From Desulfobacteraceae bacterium (GTDB lineage Bacteria > Desulfobacterota > Desulfobacteria > Desulfobacterales > Desulfobacteraceae), in NCBI GenBank assembly GCA_016743945.1, contig JADGFI010000002.1:142923-206922 (forward strand): 64,000 nt of DNA, in the 5' to 3' direction. How positions within the stretch are numbered: the first letter of the stretch is position 1; each line of letters starts with the position of its first letter. The notes under the pieces were generated by a model. The model worked only from the letters and a program-made list of their open reading frames with translations, had not been told where the DNA came from and did not search any database. Below are positions 44,514 to 53,989 of the stretch, piece after piece. The position numbers were made by a program, and so were the translations under genes.

Positions 44514-46487
44514 TCAAACCTTTTCCATGAGATTGAAAACACCCTGTAATTTTTCAGACAGCATGACAACATCAAAGGGTTTGAGGATAAAATCGTCACA
44601 GCCTTTTTCCATCATCTCTTTAAGTTGTTCTTCTTTGCTGTAACCAGAGGAAACCAGCACCCGGACATCAGGGCGAATTCTTCGAATCACATCATAGGTA
44701 TCCAATCCGTTCATCCCCGGCATGACCATGTCCAATATTACAAGGTCAATCTTGCCTTCATCTTTATCCATTATTTTGATAGCTTCCATACCACTGGATG
44801 CTGTTTCGACCTCATATCCCAGGGCTTCAAGCATCTCAAAGCAGACCTCAATCACCCCTTTTTCATCATCCACCAATAGAATTTTCCCCTTTCCATTGAT
44901 AACTTTTTCAGTCTCTTCAACAGCAGGGATGATGTCAACCCTGGCATCTTCGGCCGGCAGGAAAAACATGAAAGAACTGCCCCGGCCAGGCGTGCTGTCC
45001 ACCTTAAAAGCACCTTTATGGGCGTTAATAATACCATAGGCAGTTGCAAGGCCCAGACCCGTTCCCTGGCCCCTTTCTTTTGTGGTAAAAAAAGGATCAA
45101 ATATCCTTGACATGGTTTCCTTCTCCATACCCATGCCGGTATCAGTCACGCTTACTTTTACAAATGCCCCGGCCGATTCAAATCCGAATTCATCGATCCT
45201 GGAGTCATCTATCAAAATATTCTCAGATTTTATGATTATTTTTCCGCCATTGGACATGGCCTGCCACGCATTCACAAAAAGATTCATCAAAACCTGTTTG
45301 ATCTGACCCTCATCCACAACAGTACTCCAGAGTTTTTTCTCCAAATGTTGATCAATGATAATATCTTTTTTGGTCCTGCCAAACATTTTGGCAGACATTT
45401 TTAACAGATAGTTCAGGTTGATCCTGTTGGTTTCATGACAATTTTTCTGGGCAAAGCCGAGAAGATGCCTTGCCATTTCAGCGCCGTTTGACACATATTC
45501 ATCAATATTGGCCAACCGCTTGAACTCTTCGCTGTTTTTGTCAAACCCGGTTTTTACCAGAGAGGCATATCCCTGGATCCCCATGAGGATATTGTTGAAA
45601 TCATGGGCAATGCCTCCGGCAAGGGTTCCAATGGCTTCCATTTTCTGGGCCTGGCGCAGCTGGGCCTCAAGGTTAACCCGGTCGGTCACATCCCTGGCCA
45701 CGGCATAGACCCCTTTTCTCTCTTTTCTGTTATCACTGGCAGGCAGGTACATGGGCGAAGCCTTTAATTCCATAAAAGCAAAGGCGCTGGAAGGATCATA
45801 GTGGGATAGATTCTGGCCGGCCCTTTTAAATCTAAAATTGAGCTCATGACCATCCGTTCCCTCCTGGACAAATGTCCCCGAACTAACCAGCTCCCGGACC
45901 TTTCCCCTGTCACCCTTGTGAACCAGATCTTCAAACCGGCTGCCCATAAGTACCTTTCGCGAAAACCCAAGCAACCGCTTAAACTGATCATTGACAAAGG
46001 TAAAACAGCCGTTTATATCCAAGGTAAAGACAAGGTCCGGAGAATTATCAACCATGTATTTGTATTGTTTTTCAGATGCTTCAAGACGGGCAGAAACCGC
46101 TTTTTTATCTGCCATAAGATTACTCTGGGCAAGAGCATTTTTAACGGTTTTTATCAAATCAGCATATTCAAAAGGTTTTTTAAGATAATCCCATGCCCCT
46201 TTTTTAAGGGCCTTTACTGCAGATTCAACAGATGCAAAGCCGGTCATGATGATAATCAGCACATCACCATCCATACCAAAAATTTGCTCCATGACCTCAT
46301 ACCCGTTCATCCCCGGCATGCTGATATCAAGTAAAACCAGATCAAACCGCTGCAATTCAAACAATGCAACCGCTTCGGACCCATCATGGGCACCCATGAC
46401 ATTAAAGCCTTCCCTTTTCAGGCAACCAGCAATATTCTCAACAATCCGGCGTTCATCATCAACAATAAGTATCTGTTCTGGTCTCAT
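44514..46487 (-). CDS. Double-receiver hybrid sensor kinase (REC-PAS-HisKA-HATPase-REC)
   Basis: The 657-aa soluble protein begins with a receiver (VDDERR, phospho-Asp54 in LLDIS). It continues with a PAS domain (about 133-275, YMVDNSPDLVFTLD), HisKA with phospho-His295 in GIAHDFNN, HATPase (NLFVNAWQAM, DTGMGM, FDPFFTTKERGQGTGLGLA) and a second receiver with Asp586 (VILDMVMP). It lies 40 bp downstream of the RnfB-GltD fusion gene on the same strand, so it may be co-transcribed and sense redox or formate status. That link is inference; no helix-turn-helix output is present. Confidence 0.93.
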   Translation of the reverse strand: MRPEQILIVDDERRIVENIAGCLKREGFNVMGAHDGSEAVALFELQRFDLVLLDISMPGMNGYEVMEQIFGMDGDVLIIIMTGFASVESAVKALKKGAWDYLKKPFEYADLIKTVKNALAQSNLMADKKAVSARLEASEKQYKYMVDNSPDLVFTLDINGCFTFVNDQFKRLLGFSRKVLMGSRFEDLVHKGDRGKVRELVSSGTFVQEGTDGHELNFRFKRAGQNLSHYDPSSAFAFMELKASPMYLPASDNRKERKGVYAVARDVTDRVNLEAQLRQAQKMEAIGTLAGGIAHDFNNILMGIQGYASLVKTGFDKNSEEFKRLANIDEYVSNGAEMARHLLGFAQKNCHETNRINLNYLLKMSAKMFGRTKKDIIIDQHLEKKLWSTVVDEGQIKQVLMNLFVNAWQAMSNGGKIIIKSENILIDDSRIDEFGFESAGAFVKVSVTDTGMGMEKETMSRIFDPFFTTKERGQGTGLGLATAYGIINAHKGAFKVDSTPGRGSSFMFFLPAEDARVDIIPAVEETEKVINGKGKILLVDDEKGVIEVCFEMLEALGYEVETASSGMEAIKIMDKDEGKIDLVILDMVMPGMNGLDTYDVIRRIRPDVRVLVSSGYSKEEQLKEMMEKGCDDFILKPFDVVMLSEKLQGVFNLMEKV

Positions 46488-46527
46488 AACGCTTCCCGAA
46501 AATCAATGTTATCTGCCATGCCCATTT

Positions 46528-48591
46528 TCACGACACCCCCGATTTTTCATAACAGACAAGCCCGCATTGCAGGCATCTGCCTGCCTCTTCATGGGCAACA
46601 TCCAATGAAAAACCCGTGGAAAATTTATCTTTTCTGTCCTCTCTGGAAGCCGCGATTTCGAGTATATTTCGGGGGGTAAGCGGCACATGGGTCAATGAAT
46701 GCACATCCTGAAGAACCGATACCTTGGTTATCATTTTGACGGGGTTTTGAAATTCAATACCATATATAAGATGATGAATAGCTGCGGCTGCCTGCCTGCC
46801 GCCGTTAATGGCAGCAACGGCAGAAGAATATTCAGAGATCACATCCTGTTTTGACAACAACCCATGTTCCCGGTTTGTATCTGGTTTTTTCTGCAGCTCG
46901 ACACCTTCCCATATTAAAGGTTCATTGCAATCAAGACCCTGGATTTCTGATTTTTCATCATTTTCCCGGGATTCATCTCCCGAAGGGATAAACACCAGCT
47001 CAGGAAACCGTCCCGAACCAATGATCAGCGTATCCGTATCAATAGCATGTTTTACACCCGTGTCAAGCTCAATATACTCAATCCCGGTCAGGGACTGATC
47101 TTTTCCCATCACACGGGTGATACCGGTATTATAAATTATAGTTACACCTTCCCGGGCCAGCGCTTCAATTCCCTGGACATCAAAGGAAGAATCCTTTGCA
47201 GCTTTGCGTGAAACAACAACTATATTTTGGGCCCCCTTTGATTTAAGGATCTTCACCGCATCCGGAAGCCGGATCCCCCCCCCTGCAATCACCACTTTTC
47301 TCTTGGAATCCACCACAATTTTTTCATTGGCGCCACTTCGGAGAAGATCGATGAGAAGGTAAGCCCCGGGAAATACTGAATCCGCCTTGTTCACGCCCCC
47401 CCTGGCAAGCCGGGAGTCCCAACCGCCGGTGGCGGTGAACACGGCATCAAACCCATTGCCCAGCAATTGGGGTATGGTAAAATCATTCCCCGCTTCCTGA
47501 CCGGTTTTCATTTGAACCCCCATGTCGGCAATACCCTGGATATCCCAGTCTAGAACATCCATGGACAAGCGCTCCCGGGCGATGGCAACCCGCAGGATCC
47601 CCCCCAGACGATCTGTTGTTTCAAAAACCGTGGCCTCATGGCCTAGCCTGGCACCAAAAAAAGCCGCTGACAATCCTTCAACCCCGCCACCGATCACGGC
47701 AATTTTTTTACCCGAAGCCGGTGCCTTGTAAGGTTGGATCCGCTTATCCTGGTTCATTTCATAGTCACAGACAAAGCGTTTCAAATTATTGATAGCCACA
47801 GACTCATCCTGAAAAAGCCTGCGGCAATTAAATTCACAAAGCGCCGGACAAATTCGAGAGATAACCGTTGGAAACGGCATCCTTTCTTTGATCACCTGGA
47901 GGGAGCCATGGTAATCCCCTTCCTTTATCAACCGGATATATTCCTTAATGTTGATACCCGAAGGACAGGCTCTTTGGCAGGGGGTTACGCATTCTTCTTT
48001 TGTATACTCCCGGATGATTCTCCGGGTCACTGATGTAAGCCGGATGATATTTTTAGGACAGATTTTTTCACAGGCACCACAGCCGGTACACTTGGCCTGG
48101 TCCACCTTGGGCAGTCCGTCTTCTCCCATGGAAAGAGCGCCAAACTGGCAGGCCGTTACACAGGTGCCAAGCCCCAGACACCCTATTCGACAGACCTTCA
48201 TTCCCCCCAAAAGCATGACAGCAGCCCGGCAATCCCGGACACCGTGGTAGATATAATTTAAATCTGCCTTTGCATTGCCATAGGTGCATCCAGGTCCCGC
48301 AAACTCAGGTTCCTTGTCCGACACGGATACCCCCATGATGGCCGCAATGGCCATGGCCACATCATCGCCGGCTGCCACACAGGAATTTACATCGGACAAG
48401 CCGTCAACAATGGCCTGGGCATTGGCATTACAGCCGGGATATCCGCACCCGCCGCAATTGGCACCGGGAAGCACATCGTCAATTGCCACAACCGTCGGGT
48501 CCTCATATACATAAAACGCCTTTGATGCAATCACTAGAACTGTTCCGATTGCAATCCCCAATCCACCCATCATTAAAATCGATTGAAACAT
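46528..48591 (-). CDS. RnfB-like ferredoxin fused to GltD/NfnB-like FAD pyridine-nucleotide oxidoreductase
   Basis: The 687-aa product starts with an RnfB layout: a membrane helix (about 4-26) and the cluster motif GANCGGCGYPGC (about 43-54), then the CRIGCLGLGTC and TGCGACEKICPKN ferredoxin clusters (about 135-180). From about 200 it continues as a GltD-type module: TPCQRACPSGINIKEYI, the ICPALCEFNCRR cluster, FAD-binding IAVIGGGVEGLSAAFF (about 292), and an NAD(P) domain (VVIAGGGIRLPDAVKIL). A last cysteine pair, CLQCGLVC, is at the C-terminus. It would move electrons between ferredoxin-type carriers and NAD(P)H at the membrane. It is divergent from the formate dehydrogenase gene. Confidence 0.9.
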   Translation of the reverse strand: MFQSILMMGGLGIAIGTVLVIASKAFYVYEDPTVVAIDDVLPGANCGGCGYPGCNANAQAIVDGLSDVNSCVAAGDDVAMAIAAIMGVSVSDKEPEFAGPGCTYGNAKADLNYIYHGVRDCRAAVMLLGGMKVCRIGCLGLGTCVTACQFGALSMGEDGLPKVDQAKCTGCGACEKICPKNIIRLTSVTRRIIREYTKEECVTPCQRACPSGINIKEYIRLIKEGDYHGSLQVIKERMPFPTVISRICPALCEFNCRRLFQDESVAINNLKRFVCDYEMNQDKRIQPYKAPASGKKIAVIGGGVEGLSAAFFGARLGHEATVFETTDRLGGILRVAIARERLSMDVLDWDIQGIADMGVQMKTGQEAGNDFTIPQLLGNGFDAVFTATGGWDSRLARGGVNKADSVFPGAYLLIDLLRSGANEKIVVDSKRKVVIAGGGIRLPDAVKILKSKGAQNIVVVSRKAAKDSSFDVQGIEALAREGVTIIYNTGITRVMGKDQSLTGIEYIELDTGVKHAIDTDTLIIGSGRFPELVFIPSGDESRENDEKSEIQGLDCNEPLIWEGVELQKKPDTNREHGLLSKQDVISEYSSAVAAINGGRQAAAAIHHLIYGIEFQNPVKMITKVSVLQDVHSLTHVPLTPRNILEIAASREDRKDKFSTGFSLDVAHEEAGRCLQCGLVCYEKSGVS

Positions 48592-48654
48592 TTATATATC
48601 CTTTATGATGTCCAGTTTTGCGTACCTGATTCCTACCTATAAATCGCCCCCTAT

Positions 48655-48684
48655 TGTATACCCTTCGGGAAAATAAAAAGTCAA
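48655..48684 (-). promoter_or_regulatory. Sigma-70-like promoter of the RnfB-GltD fusion gene
   Basis: On the minus strand TTGACT (48679-48684) and TATACA (48655-48660) are separated by 18 bp, about 65 bp upstream of the gene's ATG at 48591. Confidence 0.6.
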
Positions 48685-48737
48685 CCATATCAATAAAATT
48701 ATTTTTTACCTGTCACATTGACAATAACGAGTTGATA

Positions 48738-48753
48738 CGGTAGTTAATTACCG
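48738..48753. promoter_or_regulatory. 16-bp near-palindrome upstream of the formate dehydrogenase gene
   Basis: CGGTAGTTAATTACCG is an inverted repeat with one mismatched pair. It lies 52 bp before the fdh ATG and just downstream of TTGACA (48718-48723). It is a candidate operator in the 213-bp divergent region shared with the RnfB-GltD gene. The protein that would bind it is unknown. Confidence 0.4.
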
Positions 48754-48804
48754 TTGTCCCGGGCAATCGAGCAAAACTGTTATAAAATAATTCTAGGAAA
48801 AACC

Positions 48805-51570
48805 ATGGAAAAGAATATTATAACAATAAATGAAAATAGTCTGACCTTTGAACCTGGTGAAACAATTCTTAGCATTGCGCAACGGAATAAGATTGATATT
48901 CCGACCCTTTGCCATTTGAAAAACACCACTCCAACCAATACCTGTAAAATCTGTCTTGTGGAAATAAAGGGGGAACCCGATCTTGTGGAATCCTGTTCGA
49001 CCAAGGCCGCCATCGGCATGGTTGTCTTTTCTGAATCCCCAAGGGTCATAGAAGCCCGCAAGGAAAATATCAGCCGCATGCTGGCATCGGGAAACCATAA
49101 TTGTGCCATTCGAGATTTTGATACCAATGACTGGACCTCTTTTCAACTGGGCGTATTAAAAGACGACGGCAAGGAGGATCTTTGCCCTGCATGGGGAGAT
49201 TGTGAACTTCAGAATCTTGCCTATCGATACCAGGTCAAGACAAAGGGATTGCCTTTAAATGGGTGCCAGTATGAAACAGAACGGGTCAATCCCTTTATTA
49301 TCCGGGATTTTTCAAGGTGCATACTTTGCGGGCGTTGCGTTAAAGCCTGTCGCGAAATCCAGGTCAACAATGCCATCGAATTTGGATATGCCGGCAAAGA
49401 TCTTAAAATAATTGCCAATGATGACGCGGTTCTCAAGGATTCCGATTGTGTTTTCTGCGGCGAATGTCTCCAGGTCTGTCCAGTGGGAGCGCTGATCCCG
49501 GACAAAGCATTTCGCGATGACCGGTTTAAGGATACCCATGCCGTCAGGACCACCTGTTCCTTTTGCGGAGTGGGGTGCCAGATGGATCTCTTTGTCCAGG
49601 ACAACCAGATTGTCAAAATCGATGGGGCGGATGTCGAGCTACCCCCCAACAATGCAAGTCTCTGTGTCAAGGGACGATTTGGATTTAATTTTGTCTCCGC
49701 CAAGGACCGCCTGACACAGCCCCTTATCAAAAAAGACGGAAAACAGGTAGCAGCATCCTGGGACGAAGCCCTGGAACTTGTGGCACAAAATTTTACCGCC
49801 ATTAAAGAAAAATTCGGATCAGACGCCATCGGCGTTCTCACCTCTGCCCGGGTGACCAATGAAGACAATTATGTGGCACAAAAATTTACCCGGGCCGTAT
49901 TAAAAACAAACAATATAGACCATTGTGCAAGGCTCTGACATAGCTCCACCGTAGCCGGTCTGGCTGCAGCATTTGGAAGTGGTGCCATGACAAACGCCAT
50001 CGCAGATATTGAAACAAGCGACATGATCCTTGTCACCGGGTCCAATACCACGGAAAACCATCCGGTATTGTCCAGTTTTGTCAAAAGAGCTGTTCTGAAA
50101 GGAAAAAAACTCTACCTCATCGATCCCAGACGGGTCAAATTGGCAGACCATGCCAACCGCTGGCTCAGGCCATTTCCCGGTACCGACATCGCCTGGATCA
50201 ACGGGCTTATGCATGTCATCATCCGAGAAGATCTCCACGATAAAACCTTTGTTGAGAAGAGAACTGAAAACTTTGACGCTCTGAAACTCACCGTTGAAAG
50301 ATATACGCCCGAGTATGTTGAAGCCATCACCGGTATTAAGGAAGAAGATCTTGTTGAAGTGGCCAGACAATTTGCCACGGCCCCTGTTGCCACCATTCTC
50401 TATTGCATGGGCATTACCCAGCACACCTGCGGCACAGACAATGTAAAGTCTCTGGCAAACCTGTCCATGCTGTGTGGCCATTTGGGCAAGCCCGGTGGCG
50501 GCGTCAATCCTTTGCGCGGCCAGAACAATGTTCAGGGCGCCTGTGACATGGGGGGCCTGCCCAATGTATTCACGGCCTACCAGCCAGTGAACAATGATGA
50601 TATCAGAAAAAATTTAGAGCGGATCTGGAATGTCTCAGACATGAGCCCCACGCCAGGGCTTGTGGCAACGGAAATGTTCAATAAAGCCCATAGCGGTGAT
50701 TTAAAATCCCTGTTTATCATCGGAGAGAACCCCATGATATCAGACCCGGACCTGAACCATGCCCGGAAAGCCATTTCCAACCTGGAGTTTCTCGTGGTTC
50801 AGGACATTTTTGAAACAGAGACCACAAGAATGGCGGATGTGGTGTTGCCCTCCTTTTGCTTTGCTGAAAAAAACGGCACCTTTACCAATACAGAACGTAG
50901 GGTACAGCGGGTCAGAAAAGCTGTGGAAGCACCGGGAGAAGCTCGCCGGGACTGGGAGATAATTTGCGGCATTGCCACCCGGATGGGCTATGCGATGACC
51001 TATGAAAACAGCCATGAAATTTATAAGGAAATCGCAGCTGTGACCCCGTCCTATCGCGGAATCACCTGGGAGAGAATCGACAAAATTGGTATTCACTGGC
51101 CATGCCCCGATGAAACACATCCAGGAACCCCCATCCTCCATACAACACAATTTACAAGAGGAAAAGGATTTTTCCACCCCATCGAACATGTACCACCGGC
51201 CGAGCTGACAGATGATAAATATCCCTATATCCTCACAACCGGAAGGGTCCTATACCATTATCACACAGGAACCATGACCATGAGAACCGATGGCCTTAAT
51301 CAGCTTTCACCCGAGTGTTTTGTGGAAATATCAGACAAGGACCTAGGAAAATTAGGCCTTAACACCGGTGCCATGGTGGACGTTTCCTCCCGGAGGGGCA
51401 AAATCACGGCCAAGCTCAAGGTATCCTCCAAAGCGGTGGAAGGAACTGTTTTTATTCCCTTCCACTTTGCCAATGCGGCTGCCAATGAACTGACCAACGG
51501 TAAGCTCGATCCCACCGCAAAAATACCGGAATTCAAGGTATGTGCCATCAATATTGAGCCGGCAGCCTGA
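48805..51570 (+). CDS. fdhA: Formate dehydrogenase catalytic subunit, selenocysteine-containing (UGA at 49936-49938)
   Basis: The gene is one 921-residue frame interrupted only by an in-frame TGA decoded as Sec378. Before it: an N-terminal [2Fe-2S] domain (C36, C47, C50, C64), a NuoG-like His/Cys segment, two [4Fe-4S] motifs (C172-x2-C-x2-C-x3-C182 and C215 to C225), and the Mo-bis-MGD domain cluster CSFCGVGC (C251-C258). After it the sequence continues HSSTVAGLAAAFGSGAMTN, the exact context of the catalytic Sec or Cys of formate dehydrogenases, and then the rest of the molybdopterin domain and its C-terminal dinucleotide-binding domain. The N-terminal NuoG-like extension indicates an NAD- or ferredoxin-linked cytoplasmic enzyme. 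ATG at 48805 is preceded by AGGAAA. Confidence 0.95.
49936..49967 (+). promoter_or_regulatory. Bacterial SECIS element directing Sec at the fdhA UGA
   Basis: Starting 12 bases after the TGA, GTAGCC (49951-49956) pairs with GGCTGC (49962-49967) over six base pairs (one G-T). The apical loop is GGTCT. The 18-base distance from TGA to the GGTCT loop is the same as I recall for the E. coli fdhF SECIS, whose SelB-binding loop is also GGUCU. Confidence 0.88.
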
Positions 51571-51590
51571 ACCCGGCCCACTCACGTCAA

Positions 51591-51630
51591 AAAAAGGGAC
51601 CTGGTGACTATTGACCCAGGCCCCTTTTTA
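51591..51630 (+). terminator. Rho-independent terminator after fdhA
   Basis: AAAAAGGGACCTGG and CCAGGCCCCTTTTT form a 12-bp stem with one A/C mismatch and an 11-13 base loop, ending in a T run, 20 bp after the fdhA stop. Confidence 0.88.
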
Positions 51631-51911
51631 ATTGTCGGACCCCAGGGATAGGAGATGATATTACACCCCCCCCCCTGATATAGAATATTTTTCTCATGCA
51701 TTCCGTGTTATTATTTTTGCCCCTCCCCCATACTGCCTATATTTTTTTTAGATATCCTCTATAAAACAAAGGGCTTAAAAAACATATCTCTATTTAATTT
51801 CACTTTGGGAATGCATATTGCATTGTACCAAATAAATTGGTTAAAACCCTAGTGACGGGAACAAAAAGCCTAGTAGCGTAAATTAATATACATTCCAGGA
51901 AAATATAAACC
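51631..51911. other. 281-bp intergenic region before the motB-like gene
   Basis: The stretch contains homopolymer runs (a long C tract near 51667-51676) and AT-rich DNA; I see no gene or clear promoter in it. Confidence 0.4.
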
Positions 51912-52637
51912 ATGGAATTAGAGCAGAAAGAAAGATCAGAATTTTTTTTTAAATCAAATGGCATTGCTGATTTTCACGACGAGGTTTTCGGTTGTCCGGA
52001 AGAAAATCAGAAAAACAGATGGGCGGTGTCATGGTCTGATTTAATGATGACCATGTTTATCTTTTTTGCTGTCATGTACTTTTACCAGGCCGGAGACAAA
52101 GAAATAAATTTCGGAATGGGTCCTGCAAAAAGCCATTTATCTGAACAAGGATCAGGCACGGTGATAAATGTCAATACCCAAAGCAAGCCCCTGGATGTTT
52201 TTGACCAGGCGCACCAGGCCATCAAAGAGGTGTTGATAGATGACAACATCAGTGTGGGCCTGATCAATGGCACCGCCCTTAAAATTATACTTGCCGGTGA
52301 TTTTTTATTTGATCCGGGGAAGGCAGATCTTAAATTAGGCGCACGGTATCAATTGGACCAGATTGCCAAGGCCCTGAACGGAAATGACTATTATATAAAT
52401 GTTGCCGGCCATACCGATGATACACCCAGCACTTCTGATACCTATCCCACCAACTGGGAACTTTCTTCCCATAGAGCTGTGATGGTGGCACGGTATTTAA
52501 CAGAAAAATGCGATATTGATGGGAACAAAATTTTTGTTACGGCCCACTCTTATTATCAGCCGGTCAGATCAAATGATACAAATTATAACCGATCGCTTAA
52601 CCGGCGAGTTGAACTGATTTTAACCAAGCAAAAATAG
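51912..52637 (+). CDS. MotB/OmpA-family stator-like protein
   Basis: The 241-aa protein has one transmembrane helix (about 40-58) that starts SWSDLMMTMFIFFAVMY, where D43 corresponds to the proton-binding Asp of MotB. A plug or linker region follows, then a C-terminal OmpA-like peptidoglycan-binding domain (VAGHTDDTPSTSDTYPTNWELSSHRA..., about 160-180, and the final NRSLNRRVELILTK). It probably forms an ion-driven stator with the MotA-like protein encoded next. The order B-then-A is the reverse of flagellar motAB, and no flagellar genes are near. Confidence 0.88.
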   Translation: MELEQKERSEFFFKSNGIADFHDEVFGCPEENQKNRWAVSWSDLMMTMFIFFAVMYFYQAGDKEINFGMGPAKSHLSEQGSGTVINVNTQSKPLDVFDQAHQAIKEVLIDDNISVGLINGTALKIILAGDFLFDPGKADLKLGARYQLDQIAKALNGNDYYINVAGHTDDTPSTSDTYPTNWELSSHRAVMVARYLTEKCDIDGNKIFVTAHSYYQPVRSNDTNYNRSLNRRVELILTKQK

Positions 52638-52702
52638 AACACAAAATTTCACTATACAATTTCAATATAAGATTGGATCAAAAAGCAATTGGGAGGCGTA
52701 AC

Positions 52703-53557
52703 ATGTTTGCATCAGATTGGGTTTTTTCTTTTAAACAGGCAAAAAAAAATATATTTGGAATACTGATCTGCGTATTCCTTTTCCTGGCAGGCTTTTTTAT
52801 CCATGGCAATACAGGCCTTTATATGAATTTATCCGGTTTTTTGATCATCATCGGCGGGACATTGGGGGCCACCTTTCTCAGTTACAACATGCGCCGAATC
52901 GAAATCCTTTTCAAGGTATTAAAAACATCCTATGGACGAGCGATCAAGAGCCCAAATGAAATTGTCAGCATTCTGGTTGATCTGTCTGTGAAAAAAAGGA
53001 TAAAAGGACTGCTCGCCCTCCAGGATGATGAAGACGAAACCGCCATTGCATTTCTGCGTCAGGCATTGGGGCTTTTAGTGGATGGATTTTCAAAAGAACA
53101 AATCAGAGAATCCTTAACCTCTGAGATGTATTTTTTCAAGATGAGGAGAGAAGAAACCAGAAGGGTTCTTCAAACCATGGCGGATGTCGCCCCTTCCTTT
53201 GGTCTTGTGGGAAGCGTTGTGGGGCTTATCGGCATGCTTGCTGGCCAAGGAGATTCAGCCATCATCATGACCACCATCCCGGTGGCCCTTACATCAACCC
53301 TTTATGGTATTGTGCTGGCAAACTTTTTCTTTCTCCCCTTTGCTGCAAACATACGGGAAAGAACCCTCCAGGAACTTTTTCTTCAAAAAATTATTTTAGA
53401 AGGGGTACTTGCCATATCAGAGGACCTTCATCCCAAAATGATGGAACGAAAACTTGTATCATTCTTAACGCCATCGGAAAGAAAGGGCCGGTTCGTCTCC
53501 TATGAAAAAATACGCCAGCGCTTAAATCTATCGGAAGAGGTTCAGGAGAACATATAA
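52703..53557 (+). CDS. MotA-like proton/sodium channel protein
   Basis: The 284-aa protein has four hydrophobic helices in a 2+2 arrangement with a large cytoplasmic loop, as in MotA/PomA: FLFLAGFFIHGNTGLYMNLSG, then GGTLGATFLSY (helices 1-2), and APSFGLVGSVVGLIGMLAG and MTTIPVALTSTLYGIVLANFFFLPFA (helices 3-4). The conserved Pro and Gly of helix 3 are present. ATG at 52703 is supported by GGGAGG (52691-52696). It pairs with the preceding MotB-like protein; its loop is rather long and charged, so its partner rotor may not be a standard flagellum. Confidence 0.9.
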   Translation: MFASDWVFSFKQAKKNIFGILICVFLFLAGFFIHGNTGLYMNLSGFLIIIGGTLGATFLSYNMRRIEILFKVLKTSYGRAIKSPNEIVSILVDLSVKKRIKGLLALQDDEDETAIAFLRQALGLLVDGFSKEQIRESLTSEMYFFKMRREETRRVLQTMADVAPSFGLVGSVVGLIGMLAGQGDSAIIMTTIPVALTSTLYGIVLANFFFLPFAANIRERTLQELFLQKIILEGVLAISEDLHPKMMERKLVSFLTPSERKGRFVSYEKIRQRLNLSEEVQENI

Positions 53558-53989
53558 TTTTTTTTTGTATCAGCCGAAGAAATCATGCGCTGGCAGGGTC
53601 TGCATAAAATCAGCCCTGCCAGCACAGCCCAAAAAATATTTCTCCTGGATCAAAAGCAAACCCATTTTATAGATAGACCGGTCCCGGCAATGATAACCAT
53701 TGTATAATAATGCCACGAGGCGTCAGTAAAGGCCAGAACCATGGCCGGTAATCTGAACCATTTTTGGGCAGCCTGAAAACAAAGCCATTTAATTCAAATC
53801 AGGTACCTATGTATTAACTTTACACTTGCATTTTCAGGCCGGGAGTGATTATCTCCAATTAAAGTTGATTTTCCAGGCGTTAACTATTTTTATTTATTGG
53901 ATCACCATTTTTTAAATAAGTCGACATGTAGTTGAGTCTGCAATGACCTTAATCTTCAATTAGGAATAAAGTTTAAAGCGAACGATGAC
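53558..53989. other. 432-bp intergenic region with a strong hairpin
   Basis: A perfect 10-bp stem, GCTGGCAGGG (53589-53598) and CCCTGCCAGC (53614-53623), with inner pairing CTG/CAG, starts 31 bp after the MotA-like stop. It may end that transcript although no T tract follows. The rest has no gene that I can support. Confidence 0.55.

Noticed and set aside
48805..51570. The two half-length frames (to 49938 and from 49987) as a nonsense-mutated pseudogene or two separate genes.
   Set aside because: The TGA sits exactly at the catalytic Sec/Cys position of formate dehydrogenases, is followed by a SECIS hairpin, and both sides are otherwise intact in the same frame.
51912..53557. Flagellar motor operon.
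   Set aside because: No other flagellar or chemotaxis gene is present and the gene order is reversed, so only stator-like proteins are called.
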